A stretch of 64,000 nt of DNA from Streptomyces sp. PT12. GTDB lineage: Bacteria > Actinomycetota > Actinomycetes > Streptomycetales > Streptomycetaceae. Within the stretch, counting starts at the first letter, position 1. Every line of letters starts with the position of its first letter. Positions 53,346 to 62,682 of this stretch are shown here, piece after piece. A program made the translations under genes and the position numbers. The notes below the pieces were generated by a model. The model did no database searches. It had not been told where the DNA came from and saw only the letters and a list, made by a program, of their open reading frames with translations. The stretch is from NCBI RefSeq assembly GCF_003311645.1, contig NZ_QEST01000129.1, positions 1 to 64,000 of the forward strand, read 5' to 3'.

Positions 53346-53968
53346 GCGTCGAGCCAGGCGGGGAAGCCCTTGAGGTCGGGCATCACCGCGTCGGCGCCCG
53401 CCTCGCGCAGCTCGTCGGCCGGGCAGGGCCCGGTGGCCACCGCGACCGAGACCGCGCCCGCGGCCCGAGCGCCGCGCACGTCCCCGACGTGGTCGCCGAC
53501 ATAGACCGCGGCGTCGTGCGCGCGCAGCGCCTCGCCCTTGGCCTCGGCCCACAGGGAGCCGATGACCGCGTCGGGGGCCAGCCCGAGGTGGTCCATGTGC
53601 AGCTTGGCGTTGGGCTGGTGCTTGGCGGTGACGACTATCGCCCGGCCGCCCGCCGCGTGCACCGCGGCGATCGCCTCGCGCGCGCCCGGCAGCGCGGGGG
53701 TCGCGGCGATGGCGTGCGTCACATACATGGCGCGGTAGCGGTCGCCCGCCTCCGCGATGCGCTCCGCGGGGAACCAGTGCGCCAACTCCTGCTCCAGGGG
53801 CGGCCCGAGGCGGGTCACCGCGAGGTCGGCGTCGATGGGGACGCCCGTCTCTGCGGAGAGGGCGAGATAGGTCGCCCTGATGCCGGGGCGCGAGTCGATG
53901 AGCGTCATGTCGAGGTCGAATCCGACGGTCAGGGCCTGGCGGTGCGGGGTATGGCGCATAACGGCCAT
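53330..53968 (-). CDS. HAD-superfamily hydrolase (Gph-like)
   Basis: 212 residues: HAD motif I GFDLDMTLIDS (about 14-24), motif II VVTAKHQ, motif III/IV region YVGDHVGDVRGA. The cap domain is C1 helical, as in phosphoglycolate phosphatases. Placed directly after the second pstS, it may be part of a phosphate-responsive transcript, though the function may be general. ATG at 53968 is chosen; the frame is open to 54070 through a repeat encoding EQAP units, which I regard as intergenic. Confidence 0.82.
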   Translation of the reverse strand: MAVMRHTPHRQALTVGFDLDMTLIDSRPGIRATYLALSAETGVPIDADLAVTRLGPPLEQELAHWFPAERIAEAGDRYRAMYVTHAIAATPALPGAREAIAAVHAAGGRAIVVTAKHQPNAKLHMDHLGLAPDAVIGSLWAEAKGEALRAHDAAVYVGDHVGDVRGARAAGAVSVAVATGPCPADELREAGADAVMPDLKGFPAWLDAYLAA

Positions 53969-54000
53969 GGTGCCAGGCCCTGTCCGCGCGGCCTCGGGGA

Positions 54001-54048
54001 CCTGCTCGGGGGCCTGCTCGGGGGCCTGCTCGGGGGCCTGCTCGGGAG
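54001..54048. repeat. Four 12-bp tandem repeats between the second pstS and the HAD gene
   Basis: CCTGCTCGGGGG is repeated four times (last copy CCTGCTCGGGAG). Lengths are multiples of three; if translated with the HAD gene it would give EQAP four times. Confidence 0.9.
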
Positions 54049-54053
54049 GGCTC

Positions 54054-55142
54054 TCAGGAAAGGTTGACACGTGCGATCTCCCTGATCACGCGCTCCTTCA
54101 GGTCGCGGCCCATGGGCGCGTAGCCGAGCTCGGCGGCGAAACGGTCCGCCTGGGTGTCCTCAAGGGCCCAGGTCCAGAAGTCCCGCAGCAGCGCGGCCGT
54201 TTCGTCGTCGTAGCCGCACTCGTAGGCGAAGATCCAGTTGGCGCCCGTGATGGGGTAGCCATCGCCGCCGATGTCGTCGATGTTGAACTGGAAGTCGTCG
54301 GGGATCTCGGCCTCTTCTGAGGCCGCCGTGGTGGCGGCCAGGGTGGGCTCGACCGGCACGCCGTCCTCGTTGACCACGCGGGCCGTGGCGAGACCGGCGC
54401 TGAGGGCATAGGACTGGTTGACATAGCCGAGACCCCCGGGGTTCTCCGTGACGCCGCGCACCACGCCCTCGTTGCCCTCGCCGCCCAGGGTGTCGGCGTG
54501 CCAGTCGATGTCCGTGCCCTCGGCGTACTCCTCGGCCCAGAAGCCGACCTCGGTGGTCAGATAGCGCGTGAAGACATACGTCGTGCCCGAGCCGTCCGAG
54601 CGGTGCACGGGGACGATCTCCTCGTGCGGAAGCTCCATGCCGGGGTTGAGCGCGGCGATCGCCGGGTCGTCGTAGTGCGTGATCTGCCGGTCGTAGACCC
54701 GGGCGATCACCTCGGAGGTGAGGATCAGGCCGTCGAGCGCGTCGTCGTTGAGCGCGATGACCACAGCGCCGAAGACGACGGGGAACTGCACGGCCGCGCA
54801 GCCGCGCACGTCGTTCGCCACCGTCAGCTCGCTCTCCTGGAGGTAGCGCTCCGACGAGCCGAAATCCACGGTGTCGGAGAGGAACTGCTCGATGCCGCCG
54901 CCCGAGCCGACGGCGTGGTAGTCGATGGAGACCCGGGTCTCGATCGACTCGCTGTAGTAGGACATCCACTCCTGGAAGAGCGGGTCGGGGAACGTGGCCC
55001 CCGAGCCCGTGAGTTCGCCGGTGAGCGTGCCCCGGGTGACGGTGGCGTCACCGTCACCGCCCCCGGTGCACCCCGCGCTCGCGGCGAGCAGGACGGCAGC
55101 CGCCGCGGCGGGCGCGGCGGCGCGGACGAGCCGGTTGTGCAT
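54054..55142 (-). CDS. Second PstS-like phosphate-binding lipoprotein
   Basis: 362 residues with lipobox AASAGC (Cys25). The classical PstS start of the mature domain follows (GELTGSGATFPDPLFQEWMSYY in parts), as do the SGGGIEQFLSDTVDFGSS phosphate-site segment and HRSDGSGTTYVFTRYL. It differs markedly from the pstS at the head of this operon (which has GASSQEAAMGAW) and resembles PstS proteins of more distant bacteria. It lies 9 bp downstream of pstB on the same strand, so it is presumably co-expressed and may give a different affinity or ligand, such as phosphate at another pH or an organophosphorus anion. Confidence 0.85.
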   Translation of the reverse strand: MHNRLVRAAAPAAAAAVLLAASAGCTGGGDGDATVTRGTLTGELTGSGATFPDPLFQEWMSYYSESIETRVSIDYHAVGSGGGIEQFLSDTVDFGSSERYLQESELTVANDVRGCAAVQFPVVFGAVVIALNDDALDGLILTSEVIARVYDRQITHYDDPAIAALNPGMELPHEEIVPVHRSDGSGTTYVFTRYLTTEVGFWAEEYAEGTDIDWHADTLGGEGNEGVVRGVTENPGGLGYVNQSYALSAGLATARVVNEDGVPVEPTLAATTAASEEAEIPDDFQFNIDDIGGDGYPITGANWIFAYECGYDDETAALLRDFWTWALEDTQADRFAAELGYAPMGRDLKERVIREIARVNLS

Positions 55143-55151
55143 GGCAGGTGC

Positions 55152-55931
55152 TCAGCCGAAGCGGCCCGAGACATAGTCCTCGGTGGCCTGGTTGGCCGGG
55201 TTGGTGAAGATCTTGGTGGTGCTGTCGATCTCCACGAGCCCGCCCGGCTCGCCGATGGCCTTGAGGTTGAAGAAGCCGGTGACGTCGCTGACCCGCTGCG
55301 CCTGCTGCATGTTGTGGGTCACGATGACGATCGTGTACTGCTCCTTCAGCTCCGTGATCAGGTCCTCGATCGCCTGCGTGGAGATGGGGTCGAGCGCGGA
55401 GCACGGCTCGTCCATCAGCAGCACGTCGGGCGCCACCGCGATCGCGCGGGCGATGCACAGGCGCTGCTGCTGGCCGCCCGAGAGGCCCGAACCCGGCTTG
55501 GCCAGGCGGTCCTTGACCTCCTCCCACAGGTTGGCCGAGCGCAGCGAGCGCTCCACGAGGGCGTCGAGGTCGGTCTTCTTCATGCGCTTGTTGTTGAGCT
55601 TGAGCCCGGCCGCGACGTTGTCGTAGATCGACATGGTCGGGAACGGGTTGGGCCGCTGGAACACCATGCCGATGTGGCGGCGGACGCCGACGGGGTCGAC
55701 GTTCGCGCCGTACAGGTCCTGCTCGTCCATGAGGACCTTGCCCTCGACGCGCGCCTTGGGCACCAGCTCGTGCATGCGGTTGAGGGTGCGCAGGAACGTC
55801 GACTTGCCGCAGCCCGAGGGGCCGATGAGGGCCGTGACCGAGCGCGGCTCGATCGTCATCGTGACGCCCTGCACGGCGAGGAACGTGTCGTAGTAGATGT
55901 CGAGGCCCTTGACCTCGATGCGCTTGGCCAC
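55152..55931 (-). CDS. pstB: Phosphate ABC transporter ATP-binding protein
   Basis: 259 residues with the family's usual length. Walker [10 protein letters not shown] (about 38-46), signature LSGGQQQRL, Walker [13 protein letters not shown]. Energises the PstCA channel. The GTG at 55931 begins VAKRIEVK; the longer frame upstream lies inside pstA. 29 bp separates it from pstA. Confidence 0.97.
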   Translation of the reverse strand: MAKRIEVKGLDIYYDTFLAVQGVTMTIEPRSVTALIGPSGCGKSTFLRTLNRMHELVPKARVEGKVLMDEQDLYGANVDPVGVRRHIGMVFQRPNPFPTMSIYDNVAAGLKLNNKRMKKTDLDALVERSLRSANLWEEVKDRLAKPGSGLSGGQQQRLCIARAIAVAPDVLLMDEPCSALDPISTQAIEDLITELKEQYTIVIVTHNMQQAQRVSDVTGFFNLKAIGEPGGLVEIDSTTKIFTNPANQATEDYVSGRFG

Positions 55932-55960
55932 TGTGCTTCGCTTCCTTTGGCTGGTGACCG

Positions 55961-57049
55961 CTAGCTGCGGGTCTTCGGGGCGAACAGGCGGGCGATCAGG
56001 CGCGCCACGAGGTTGAGCGCCATCACGATGAGGATCAGGGTGAGCGCGGCGGCCCACGCCCGGTCCACGAACGCCTCGCGCGCGAAGCCCGGGGCGTTCT
56101 GGTACTGCGTGTAGGAGTAGACCGAGAGGGTCGCCATCCGCTCGTTGAACGGGTCGAAGTTGTCGCCGCGCGTGATGCCCACGGTGATCAGCAGCGGGGC
56201 GGTCTCGCCGATGACGCGCGCGATGGCCAGCGTGACGCCGGTGGCGATGCCCGCGATCGCGGTGGGGAGCACGACCTTGACGATCGTGCGCCACTTGGGC
56301 ACGGCCAGCGCGTAGGACGCCTCGCGCAGCTCGTTGGGCACGAGCTTGAGCATCTCCTCGGTGGAGCGCACCACCACGGGGATCATGAGGACGCTCAGCG
56401 CGACCGAGCCCATGAAGCCCATGCGGATGCCGGGCCCGTAGAACAGCTCGAAGAGCGCGTAGACGAACAGGCCCGCCACGATCGAGGGGATGCCGGTCAT
56501 CACGTCGACGAAGAACGTGATGGAGCGGGCCAGGCGCCCGCGGCCGTACTCGATGAGGTAGATCGCGGTCATCATGCCGATCGGCACGGACATCAGCGCG
56601 GCGATGCCGGTGATGATGAGCGTGCCGGTGACGGCGTGGCTCGCGCCGCCGCCCTCGTTGACGACGCCGAGCATCGAGTTGTTGAAGAACTCGGAGTCGA
56701 AGCGCTCGAGACCCCGGTCGACGACCGCGGTGAGCACGGAGACCAGGGGCAGCAGTGCCAGGACGAACGCCGAGGAGACGATCGCCGTGACCAGCCGGTC
56801 GAACGCGCCCCGCGGGCCCTCGACCGCGCGGGACCAGGCGTAGATCACGACGGAGTAGCCGAGGGCCGCCCCGATCCCGCACACCGCGGGATTGACGTCG
56901 GCGAGCTGCCACAGCGCCGCGGCCACGGCGACGAACGCGAGCAGGACGCCGGGGGCCGCGCCCCGGGGCAGCGACCCGCGGGAGAGCGGCACCGGAGGGA
57001 GCACATCCGGGGGCGGCGGGGTCTTGTCCAGGGTGGTCTCAGTGGACAT
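55961..57049 (-). CDS. pstA: Phosphate ABC transporter permease PstA
   Basis: 362 residues, six or more helices in the C-terminal 270 residues plus an N-terminal extension with two further hydrophobic stretches (about 30-70). The binding-protein-dependent transport signature [20 protein letters not shown] is present. ATG at 57049 overlaps the last base of the pstC stop (TGATG). Confidence 0.96.
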   Translation of the reverse strand: MSTETTLDKTPPPPDVLPPVPLSRGSLPRGAAPGVLLAFVAVAAALWQLADVNPAVCGIGAALGYSVVIYAWSRAVEGPRGAFDRLVTAIVSSAFVLALLPLVSVLTAVVDRGLERFDSEFFNNSMLGVVNEGGGASHAVTGTLIITGIAALMSVPIGMMTAIYLIEYGRGRLARSITFFVDVMTGIPSIVAGLFVYALFELFYGPGIRMGFMGSVALSVLMIPVVVRSTEEMLKLVPNELREASYALAVPKWRTIVKVVLPTAIAGIATGVTLAIARVIGETAPLLITVGITRGDNFDPFNERMATLSVYSYTQYQNAPGFAREAFVDRAWAAALTLILIVMALNLVARLIARLFAPKTRS

Positions 57050-58026
57050 CAGTTGGCTCCCGAGAATTCACGGCGCCGGTTGATCACCGCGCGGGCCCCC
57101 ATGTTGACCAGCAGGGTGACGGCGAAGAGGACGAGGCCCGAGGCGATCAGCGTGTTGACGTCGAGCCCTGAGGACTCGGGGAACGACAGCGCGATGTTGG
57201 CCGCGATCGTCGAGGAGTTGGCGCTGCTGATCAGGTCGAAGCTGACGATGTCGCGGTTGGCGGAGAGCACGATGGCCACGGCCATGGTCTCGCCGAGCGC
57301 GCGCCCGAGGCCGAGCATCGAGCCGCCGATGATGGCCGAGCGTCCGAACGGGAGCACCGCCATCCGGATCATCTCCCAGCGGGTGGCGCCGAGGGCGAGC
57401 GACGCCTCCTCGTGCAGCCTCGGCGTCTGGAGGAACGCCTCGCGGATGACGGCCGTGGCGATCGGGAGGATCATCACGGCGAGCACGATGATGGCCACCA
57501 GCATCGTGCGGCCCGTGGCGGACGCCGGGCCGTCGAAGAGCGGAATGAAGCCGAGGTTGTCCGCAAGCCACTCGGTGGGTCCCACGGTCATCGGCGCCAG
57601 CTCGGCGACGCCCCACAGGCCGAAGATGATGCTGGGCACGGCGGCGAGCAGGTCGATCACATAGCCGAGCAGCGAGGCGACGCGGCGCGGCGCGTAGTGC
57701 GAGATGAACAGCGCGATGGCCACCGCCAGCGGGGTGGCGATGACCAGGGCGAACGTGGCGGAGATGAGCGTGCCAAACAGCACGGGCCAGACGTAGAGGA
57801 CGATGCCGTCGCCGCCCGTGACGTCCTCGGAGTCGGCCCACAGGGCGGGCCACGCCTCGGCGATCAGGAACGCGGCGACGCCGGCGAGGATGACCAGGAT
57901 CAGCACGCCAGCGCCGGTGGAGGCGCCGGAGAAGACGCGGTCGCCCAGGCGTTGGGGCGTTCCCCTGGGGCGGCCGCCCTCGGCCGCCCCAGGCCGGTCG
58001 CGCTTGCTCTCCTTGGTGGGAGGCAC
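57049..58026 (-). CDS. pstC: Phosphate ABC transporter permease PstC
   Basis: 325 residues with six helices; the EEASLALGATRWEMIRMAVLP coupling helix contacts PstB. A cytoplasmic charged N-terminus (about 40 residues) precedes the first helix. GTG at 58026 follows AAAGGGAG at good spacing. The longer frame to 58134 runs into the pstS-pstC stem-loop region and is rejected. Confidence 0.95.
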   Translation of the reverse strand: MPPTKESKRDRPGAAEGGRPRGTPQRLGDRVFSGASTGAGVLILVILAGVAAFLIAEAWPALWADSEDVTGGDGIVLYVWPVLFGTLISATFALVIATPLAVAIALFISHYAPRRVASLLGYVIDLLAAVPSIIFGLWGVAELAPMTVGPTEWLADNLGFIPLFDGPASATGRTMLVAIIVLAVMILPIATAVIREAFLQTPRLHEEASLALGATRWEMIRMAVLPFGRSAIIGGSMLGLGRALGETMAVAIVLSANRDIVSFDLISSANSSTIAANIALSFPESSGLDVNTLIASGLVLFAVTLLVNMGARAVINRRREFSGAN

Positions 58027-58183
58027 AGTCTCTCCCTTTCTGAAGTCGGCGGTCTTCGATGAGCGGTGGGGGCCCGACCGGCCGGGGGCTTGGGCGGCCC
58101 GGGGCCGGAATGCCCCGGCCCTATCCGGGCGCATAGCGTCGTCCGCCGGAGGCGGGACAGACGGGATGTGACGGATAGGGCCA

Positions 58184-58221
58184 GGTCCGGGCGGCCTCCT
58201 CGGTGGGGGGCCGCCCGGACC
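58184..58221 (-). other. Stem-loop between pstS and pstC
   Basis: GGTCCGGGCGGCC (58184-58196) and GGCCGCCCGGACC (58209-58221) form a perfect 13-bp stem with a 12-nt loop, beginning 22 bp after the pstS stop. A strong intercistronic hairpin is expected to stabilise the pstS message and reduce read-through into pstC, giving binding protein in excess. Confidence 0.8.
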
Positions 58222-58242
58222 GTAGGGAGATCGGGCGCTCGA

Positions 58243-59364
58243 TCAGGCGGCGGAGATGGCGTCCACCGCGGCCTGGAACTCGGTGCGGAGCTCGTCGGAG
58301 AGCGGCGCCGAACCGGCCTCGGCGGCGGCGGCCTCCTGGCCCTCGGCGCTGATCATGTAGCCGAGGAACGCCTGGACCAGCTCGGCCGTGGCGGCGTCAT
58401 CGTAGGTGGCGCACGCCATGGCGTAGGAGACCAGGACGATCGGGTAGGTGCCCGCCTCGGTGGTGTCACGGGCCAGGTCGTAGGCGAAGTCGTACTGGCC
58501 GCGGCCCTCGACGCGCTCCGACACCGCGAGGACGGAGGCGGCCGCCTCGGGCGAGTACGGCACGAACTCCTCGCCGACGCCCACGTTGACGGAGCCGAGC
58601 TCGCGGGCCTGGCTAGCGTCGATGTAGCCGATGGTGCCGTTGCCGCCCGAGATGGCCTGGCTGACACCGGAGGTGCCCTGCGCGGCCTCGCCGCCGGAGA
58701 CCGGCCACTCGTCGCTGACCTCGTGCGGCCAGTCCTCTGGGGCGGCGGCGGCCAGGTACTCGACGAAGTTCTCGGTGGTGCCCGAGGGGTCGGAGCGGTT
58801 CACCACGGTGATCGCGGAGTCGGGCAGCTCGACGTCGGGGTTGTCGGCGGCGATCGCCTCGTCGTTCCAGGTGGTGATCTGCTGGTTGAAGATCTGGGCG
58901 ATGACCGACGGGCTCAGGTTGAGGGAGTCGATGCCCTCGAGGTTGAACGCGACCGCGATCGGCGAGACGTAGACGGGGATCTCGACGATCTCGCCGCAGC
59001 GCTCGGTCGCGGCCTCGAGCTCGCCCTCCTCCTCGGAGAAGTAGGCGTCGGTGCCGCCGAAGTCGGTGCCGCCCGCGATGAACTGCTCGCGGCCCGCGCC
59101 GGAGCCCGAGGGGTCGTACTCGACCGTGACATCGGGGTGGAGGGCGTTGAACCCGGCCATCCAGGCGCCCATCGCGGCCTCCTGCGAGCTGGCGCCCGCT
59201 CCGACGATGGTGCCGGACAGCTCCGAGGTCTCCTCGCCGCCGTTCCCGCCGGTGTCGCCAGTGTCGCCGTTGCCGTTGTCCTCGTTGTCGCTGCTACAGG
59301 CCGTGACCAGGGCCAGGGCGGACACCGCGGCTATCGCGGCGGACTTTGCGCGCCAGTTGCGCAT
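58243..59364 (-). CDS. pstS: Phosphate-binding lipoprotein PstS
   Basis: 373 residues, lipobox VTAC (Cys23), Asp/Asn/Gly-rich tether to about residue 45, then a PstS domain in the streptomycete style (GAGASSQEAAMGAWMAG, VEYDPSGSGAGREQFIAGG, NRSDPSGTTENFVEYL). Captures phosphate outside the membrane. ATG at 59364 after AAGGAG. Preceded by a candidate PHO box, so controlled by PhoP. Confidence 0.96.
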   Translation of the reverse strand: MRNWRAKSAAIAAVSALALVTACSSDNEDNGNGDTGDTGGNGGEETSELSGTIVGAGASSQEAAMGAWMAGFNALHPDVTVEYDPSGSGAGREQFIAGGTDFGGTDAYFSEEEGELEAATERCGEIVEIPVYVSPIAVAFNLEGIDSLNLSPSVIAQIFNQQITTWNDEAIAADNPDVELPDSAITVVNRSDPSGTTENFVEYLAAAAPEDWPHEVSDEWPVSGGEAAQGTSGVSQAISGGNGTIGYIDASQARELGSVNVGVGEEFVPYSPEAAASVLAVSERVEGRGQYDFAYDLARDTTEAGTYPIVLVSYAMACATYDDAATAELVQAFLGYMISAEGQEAAAAEAGSAPLSDELRTEFQAAVDAISAA

Positions 59365-59465
59365 GGCCGTTGCTCCTTGTTCAAAGCCCAGCCGGTCCGG
59401 CCGGGTGCAGATGACTTGAAAGTGTCGAGGAGAACGTAGGAGCGGCCAGCGAAGGCGCAGGGGCC

Positions 59466-59498
59466 AGAAGGTGAACAGAAAGATAGGTTCAACGGAAC
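59466..59498 (-). promoter_or_regulatory. Candidate PHO box upstream of pstS
   Basis: On the minus strand three consecutive 11-bp units (GTTCCGTTGAA, CCTATCTTTCT, GTTCACCTTCT) show the GTTC-start periodicity of Streptomyces PhoP direct repeats; the last is a close match and the middle one poor. They lie about 100 bp upstream of the pstS start in an A+T-richer stretch. Confidence 0.6.
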
Positions 59499-59593
59499 CG
59501 GTAGTTTCACAAAAAGAGTTGGAATCGTTAAGGAACGGACCTCCCCGCCGAGACCCGTACGGCCTCGGCGGGAGGCCCGTCGAACGCCCTGAC

Positions 59594-60379
59594 TCAGCTC
59601 GTGGGCGGCACCAGCCGGTATCCGACGCCGCGGACGGTCTGGATGATCTCCGGGTGGTGCGGGTCGTCACCGAGCCGCTCGCGAAGGCGCCGAATGTGAA
59701 CGGTAATGGTGTTCGACCGGCGGGCCCCCTCGCCCCACAGCTCCGCCCTGATCCGGTCCCTGGTGATGACCTTCTCGGCGTTGAGCATGAGCAAGTGAAG
59801 CAGCTGGAACTCACGCAGCGGCAGCCGGGCCGTCGGAACGCCGTGCATCCGCACCTCGTACGTGCTGGGGTCGAGCGTCAACGGGCCGCACACCAGCGGC
59901 TGGTCCCAGCCGCGGCTGCCCCGGTCGGCCAGGCTGAGCAACTGCGCGACCTCGCGCGGGCGGTAGGGGCGCGCGACACAGGCGCTCGCGCCCGCGGCGA
60001 GCGCGGGGGCCACCTGCGCGGTGTCATCGGGGCCCACGCCGAGCACGACGGGGATGGACAGCCTGCGGCGCACCAGGCGCAGCACGGTGGCGCCGTCGAT
60101 CACGGGCAGGTCGGCCGACACAAGCAGCACATCCGGCTTGCGCAGCCCGGCCTCGAGCAGCGCGGCGGCGCCGTCGGCGCAGTGCACCACGGACACCTGG
60201 TACTTGGCGAGCTGGGCCGTGAGCCCCTGTCTGATGCGCTCGTCGGAGTCCGCGAGCAGGACGACGGGGTCGGTCCCGAGCGGGATGCGGGTCGAGGGGG
60301 GCAGCGGCTCGTCCATGCCGTCCTCCGGCGCGCTCGCGGGCGGCCTGCGGGGATGCGTCGTGCTCAACCAGGCGCCCAT
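59594..60379 (-). CDS. Orphan OmpR-type response regulator with degenerate receiver
   Basis: 261 residues. The receiver domain (about 36-150) keeps the acidic pocket (Asp44, Asp46) and phospho-acceptor position Asp90, but the usual Thr/Ser is Gly (VVLGVGPDD) and the invariant Lys is Arg137 (ARPYRP). The winged-helix output (about 165-258) has TVHIRRLRERLGDDP and the RGVGYRL end. No histidine kinase adjoins. The ATG at 60379 follows GAGGGAGAG; 21 residues precede the internal ATG at 60316. It sits upstream of pstS on the same strand, 229 bp away. Probably acts without canonical phosphorylation. Confidence 0.85.
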   Translation of the reverse strand: MGAWLSTTHPRRPPASAPEDGMDEPLPPSTRIPLGTDPVVLLADSDERIRQGLTAQLAKYQVSVVHCADGAAALLEAGLRKPDVLLVSADLPVIDGATVLRLVRRRLSIPVVLGVGPDDTAQVAPALAAGASACVARPYRPREVAQLLSLADRGSRGWDQPLVCGPLTLDPSTYEVRMHGVPTARLPLREFQLLHLLMLNAEKVITRDRIRAELWGEGARRSNTITVHIRRLRERLGDDPHHPEIIQTVRGVGYRLVPPTS

Positions 60380-60622
60380 GGCGCTCTCCCTCGCTGTCGT
60401 TGTCGGCAGTGAAGAACGCGGTGCGTGCGGTCTTCGGACCCGGGCCCTCGCGGCGCCGACGCGGGGCGTTCACCATGTAACGAGCTGTGGGTAGCGGGTT
60501 GTGCGGCGTTCGGTGAACCCACGATGAACAACGGCGTTCCCTCAGGTTCTCCGCCGCCACGCCCCTTCAGCTGCGCGTGGCCACTAACATGCTCGGAATC
60601 GTCGGGGAGCACAGGGGCAGTG

Positions 60623-61549
60623 GTGGGAATCGAAAGCGAACAGCTCGTCTACGACTATCTGAGCCGCGTCGGCGACCTGGCGCACGGGACCAGCATGTCC
60701 TCCGCGCAGCGCGCCTCGCTGGTCAGCCGGGTGCGGGACGAGATCGGGCGCGAACGGGCCGCCGCGGGGGGCGCGGAGAGCCAGGCGGCGGTCAAGCGGA
60801 TCCTGGGGCGGATGGGCCCGCCCGAGGACATCGTCGCGGCCGCGGCCCATGCGGCGCCGCCCTCCGCTCCCACGCCGCCCACCGCGCCCCCTTCCGCGCC
60901 CGCGCGCCCCCCCGGGGACGTGCCCGTGCCGCCGCCCCGGGAGGCCGAGGGCGGGCCCGTTTCGCTCGACAAGCGGCCCGGGCACTGGCCCGACGGTCAG
61001 ATCGGCCGCTTCTTCGGCGGGATCGAGATCCCCGAGCTGCTGCGCCCGCCCGTCGAGGGCGACCCCGAGGACCTGGACGAGGCCGACGAGGCCGACGAGG
61101 CCGATGAGCGGGCCGCCGATGAGGGGCCGCCCGAGGCGCCGCCCGCCGGGCAACGCCCCTCGCGCCGACGGCGGTTGGCCCGTTCCGCGCTGGGGGGCAA
61201 GCGGGTCGGCGGCCCCGTCGAGCTGCTGGGCGTCGCGGTGCTCGTGGCGGGGACGGTCATCGGCTCGGTGGTCGCGCTGGGCGCGGGCTGGCTCATCGCG
61301 TACTGGTCGCCGCGGCTGAGCCGCAGGGAGGCGCAGTGGGCGACGTTCGGCATGCCCGCGCTGATCGCGGGCGGCTACGCGACGTGGCTGCTCGGCCGGG
61401 CCAGCGGCTACTGGGGCGCGGCGCTCGCCGAGGGTGACGCGGAGGCGGCGTTCACCGACCACTGGCCCCTCCTGCTGCGCGGCGCGGCCCTGGCGACCGC
61501 GGCGTTCCTCCTCTACCGCGCCCGCCGCCACGTCCCTGCGGGAGGCTGA
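60623..61549 (+). CDS. Conserved membrane protein with acidic repeat linker
   Basis: 308 residues. The N-terminal 85 residues form a helical domain (MGIESEQLVYDYLSRVGDLAHG, split here, through KRILGRMGPPEDIVAAAA). A Pro/Ala and Asp-Glu-Ala repeat linker follows (EADEADEADE), then about three membrane helices (about 200-300). Streptomyces homologues are common and unnamed. GTG at 60623 (GTG at 60620 possible), AGGGGC upstream. It is divergent from the response regulator gene. Confidence 0.75.
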   Translation: MGIESEQLVYDYLSRVGDLAHGTSMSSAQRASLVSRVRDEIGRERAAAGGAESQAAVKRILGRMGPPEDIVAAAAHAAPPSAPTPPTAPPSAPARPPGDVPVPPPREAEGGPVSLDKRPGHWPDGQIGRFFGGIEIPELLRPPVEGDPEDLDEADEADEADERAADEGPPEAPPAGQRPSRRRRLARSALGGKRVGGPVELLGVAVLVAGTVIGSVVALGAGWLIAYWSPRLSRREAQWATFGMPALIAGGYATWLLGRASGYWGAALAEGDAEAAFTDHWPLLLRGAALATAAFLLYRARRHVPAGG

Positions 61550-61645
61550 CCCGCGGCGGGCCCGCGGGCTCCCCCGGCGGGCCGACCGCTCCCCGACGAA
61601 CCGCACCCGAACGTTCGCCGCCGAGGCCCGACCGGCCAGGTCACC

Positions 61646-62500
61646 TCACAGCTCGCGGGCGATGTGGTGGATCAGCTGGCGGGACTCGTTCGGGTCGAGG
61701 GACACCTTGCGCGCGCGGGCGAAGAAGGCGCGGTAGGCGACGAGTTCGGCCTCGGCGTCCAGGAACGCGCCGCCGATCGGGGTGTCGATCTGGAGCGTGT
61801 CGAGCTGCGGGACCACGCCGTTGGCGTAGAGCACCGGCTGGATCGCCTCGAAGAAGTCCTCGTTGGTGAACGGGATGACATGCACCGTGATCCGGGGCCG
61901 CTCCGACTCCTCCATCAGATACTCGAGCTGCCGCCGCACCACCTGCCGCCCGCCGAACCGCATGCGCAGCGCCGCCTCGTGGATGAACGCCTCGAACGGC
62001 GGCGGGTCGTCGCGATCGAGCACCACCTTGCGCCGCATGCGGAACTCCGTGCGCGTCTCGATCTCCTCGCCCGGCAGCTCCCCCACCCCCGCGCGGAACA
62101 ACGCCCGCGTGTAGTCGGGGATCTGGAGCAGCCCGGGGATGGCGACCATGTGCACGATGCGCATCCCCACCGAGTGGTACTCCAGCTCGGCCACATTGAG
62201 CGGGTCGGGAGCAACCATGCCACGGTACTCGTCCCACCAGAACTGGCCCCGCCGCTCGCGGGCGATGGCGCACAGCGCCTCGAGCAGCGCCTGGTCGGTG
62301 CAGCAGTAGAACGTGGCCAGCTTCTTGATCCGCTCCTCGCTGACGCCGATCCTGCCGGACTCTATGTGGCTGATCTTGCCCTGGTCGGTCCCGAGCATGC
62401 CAGCGGCCTCCCGGGCCGTTCGGCCCGCCCGCTCGCGCAGCTTCCTCAACTCCGCGCCGAGGCGCGCCTGTCGAGCGGTGGGATTCTCCCTCGGCGGCAT
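61646..62500 (-). CDS. XRE-family regulator with DUF5753
   Basis: 284 residues: HTH_31-type helix-turn-helix at about 12-70 (LGAELRKLRERAGRTAREAAGMLGTDQGKISHIESGR in parts) and a DUF5753 domain (about 100-280). Such proteins usually travel with a small DUF397 gene immediately downstream; none is visible in the 96 bp to the neighbouring gene or upstream. ATG at 62500 with AAGGGCCAGG upstream. In S. coelicolor the DUF5753/DUF397 pairs (BldB/WhiJ-type) act in development. Confidence 0.88.
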   Translation of the reverse strand: MPPRENPTARQARLGAELRKLRERAGRTAREAAGMLGTDQGKISHIESGRIGVSEERIKKLATFYCCTDQALLEALCAIARERRGQFWWDEYRGMVAPDPLNVAELEYHSVGMRIVHMVAIPGLLQIPDYTRALFRAGVGELPGEEIETRTEFRMRRKVVLDRDDPPPFEAFIHEAALRMRFGGRQVVRRQLEYLMEESERPRITVHVIPFTNEDFFEAIQPVLYANGVVPQLDTLQIDTPIGGAFLDAEAELVAYRAFFARARKVSLDPNESRQLIHHIAREL

Positions 62501-62669
62501 CGTGTCCTGGCCCTTCCGTCGTCTGCCCCCCGAAGTGTGCCGCCCCCTCACCCCCTGAGTCCACTCGCCTACGGAACTCGCCTCATCTCACCGTTGCCAC
62601 GGGGCAACCTTCCAACGCGCCAGCCGGTGAACGCCGGGCGGGCCCCGTGCGCCCCACCCCTCGGGCCGC

Positions 62670-62675
62670 TACCGT
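62670..62675 (+). promoter_or_regulatory. Leaderless promoter -10 of the helicase-like gene
   Basis: TACCGT lies 7 bp before the ATG with no ribosome-binding site, suggesting a leaderless message. Confidence 0.45.
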
Positions 62676-62682
62676 TGGCCGG

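Noticed and set aside
53969-54070. EQAP-repeat N-terminal extension of the HAD hydrolase
   Set aside because: It overlaps the end of the second pstS, consists of tandem-repeat DNA and is not part of the HAD fold; kept only as a repeat.
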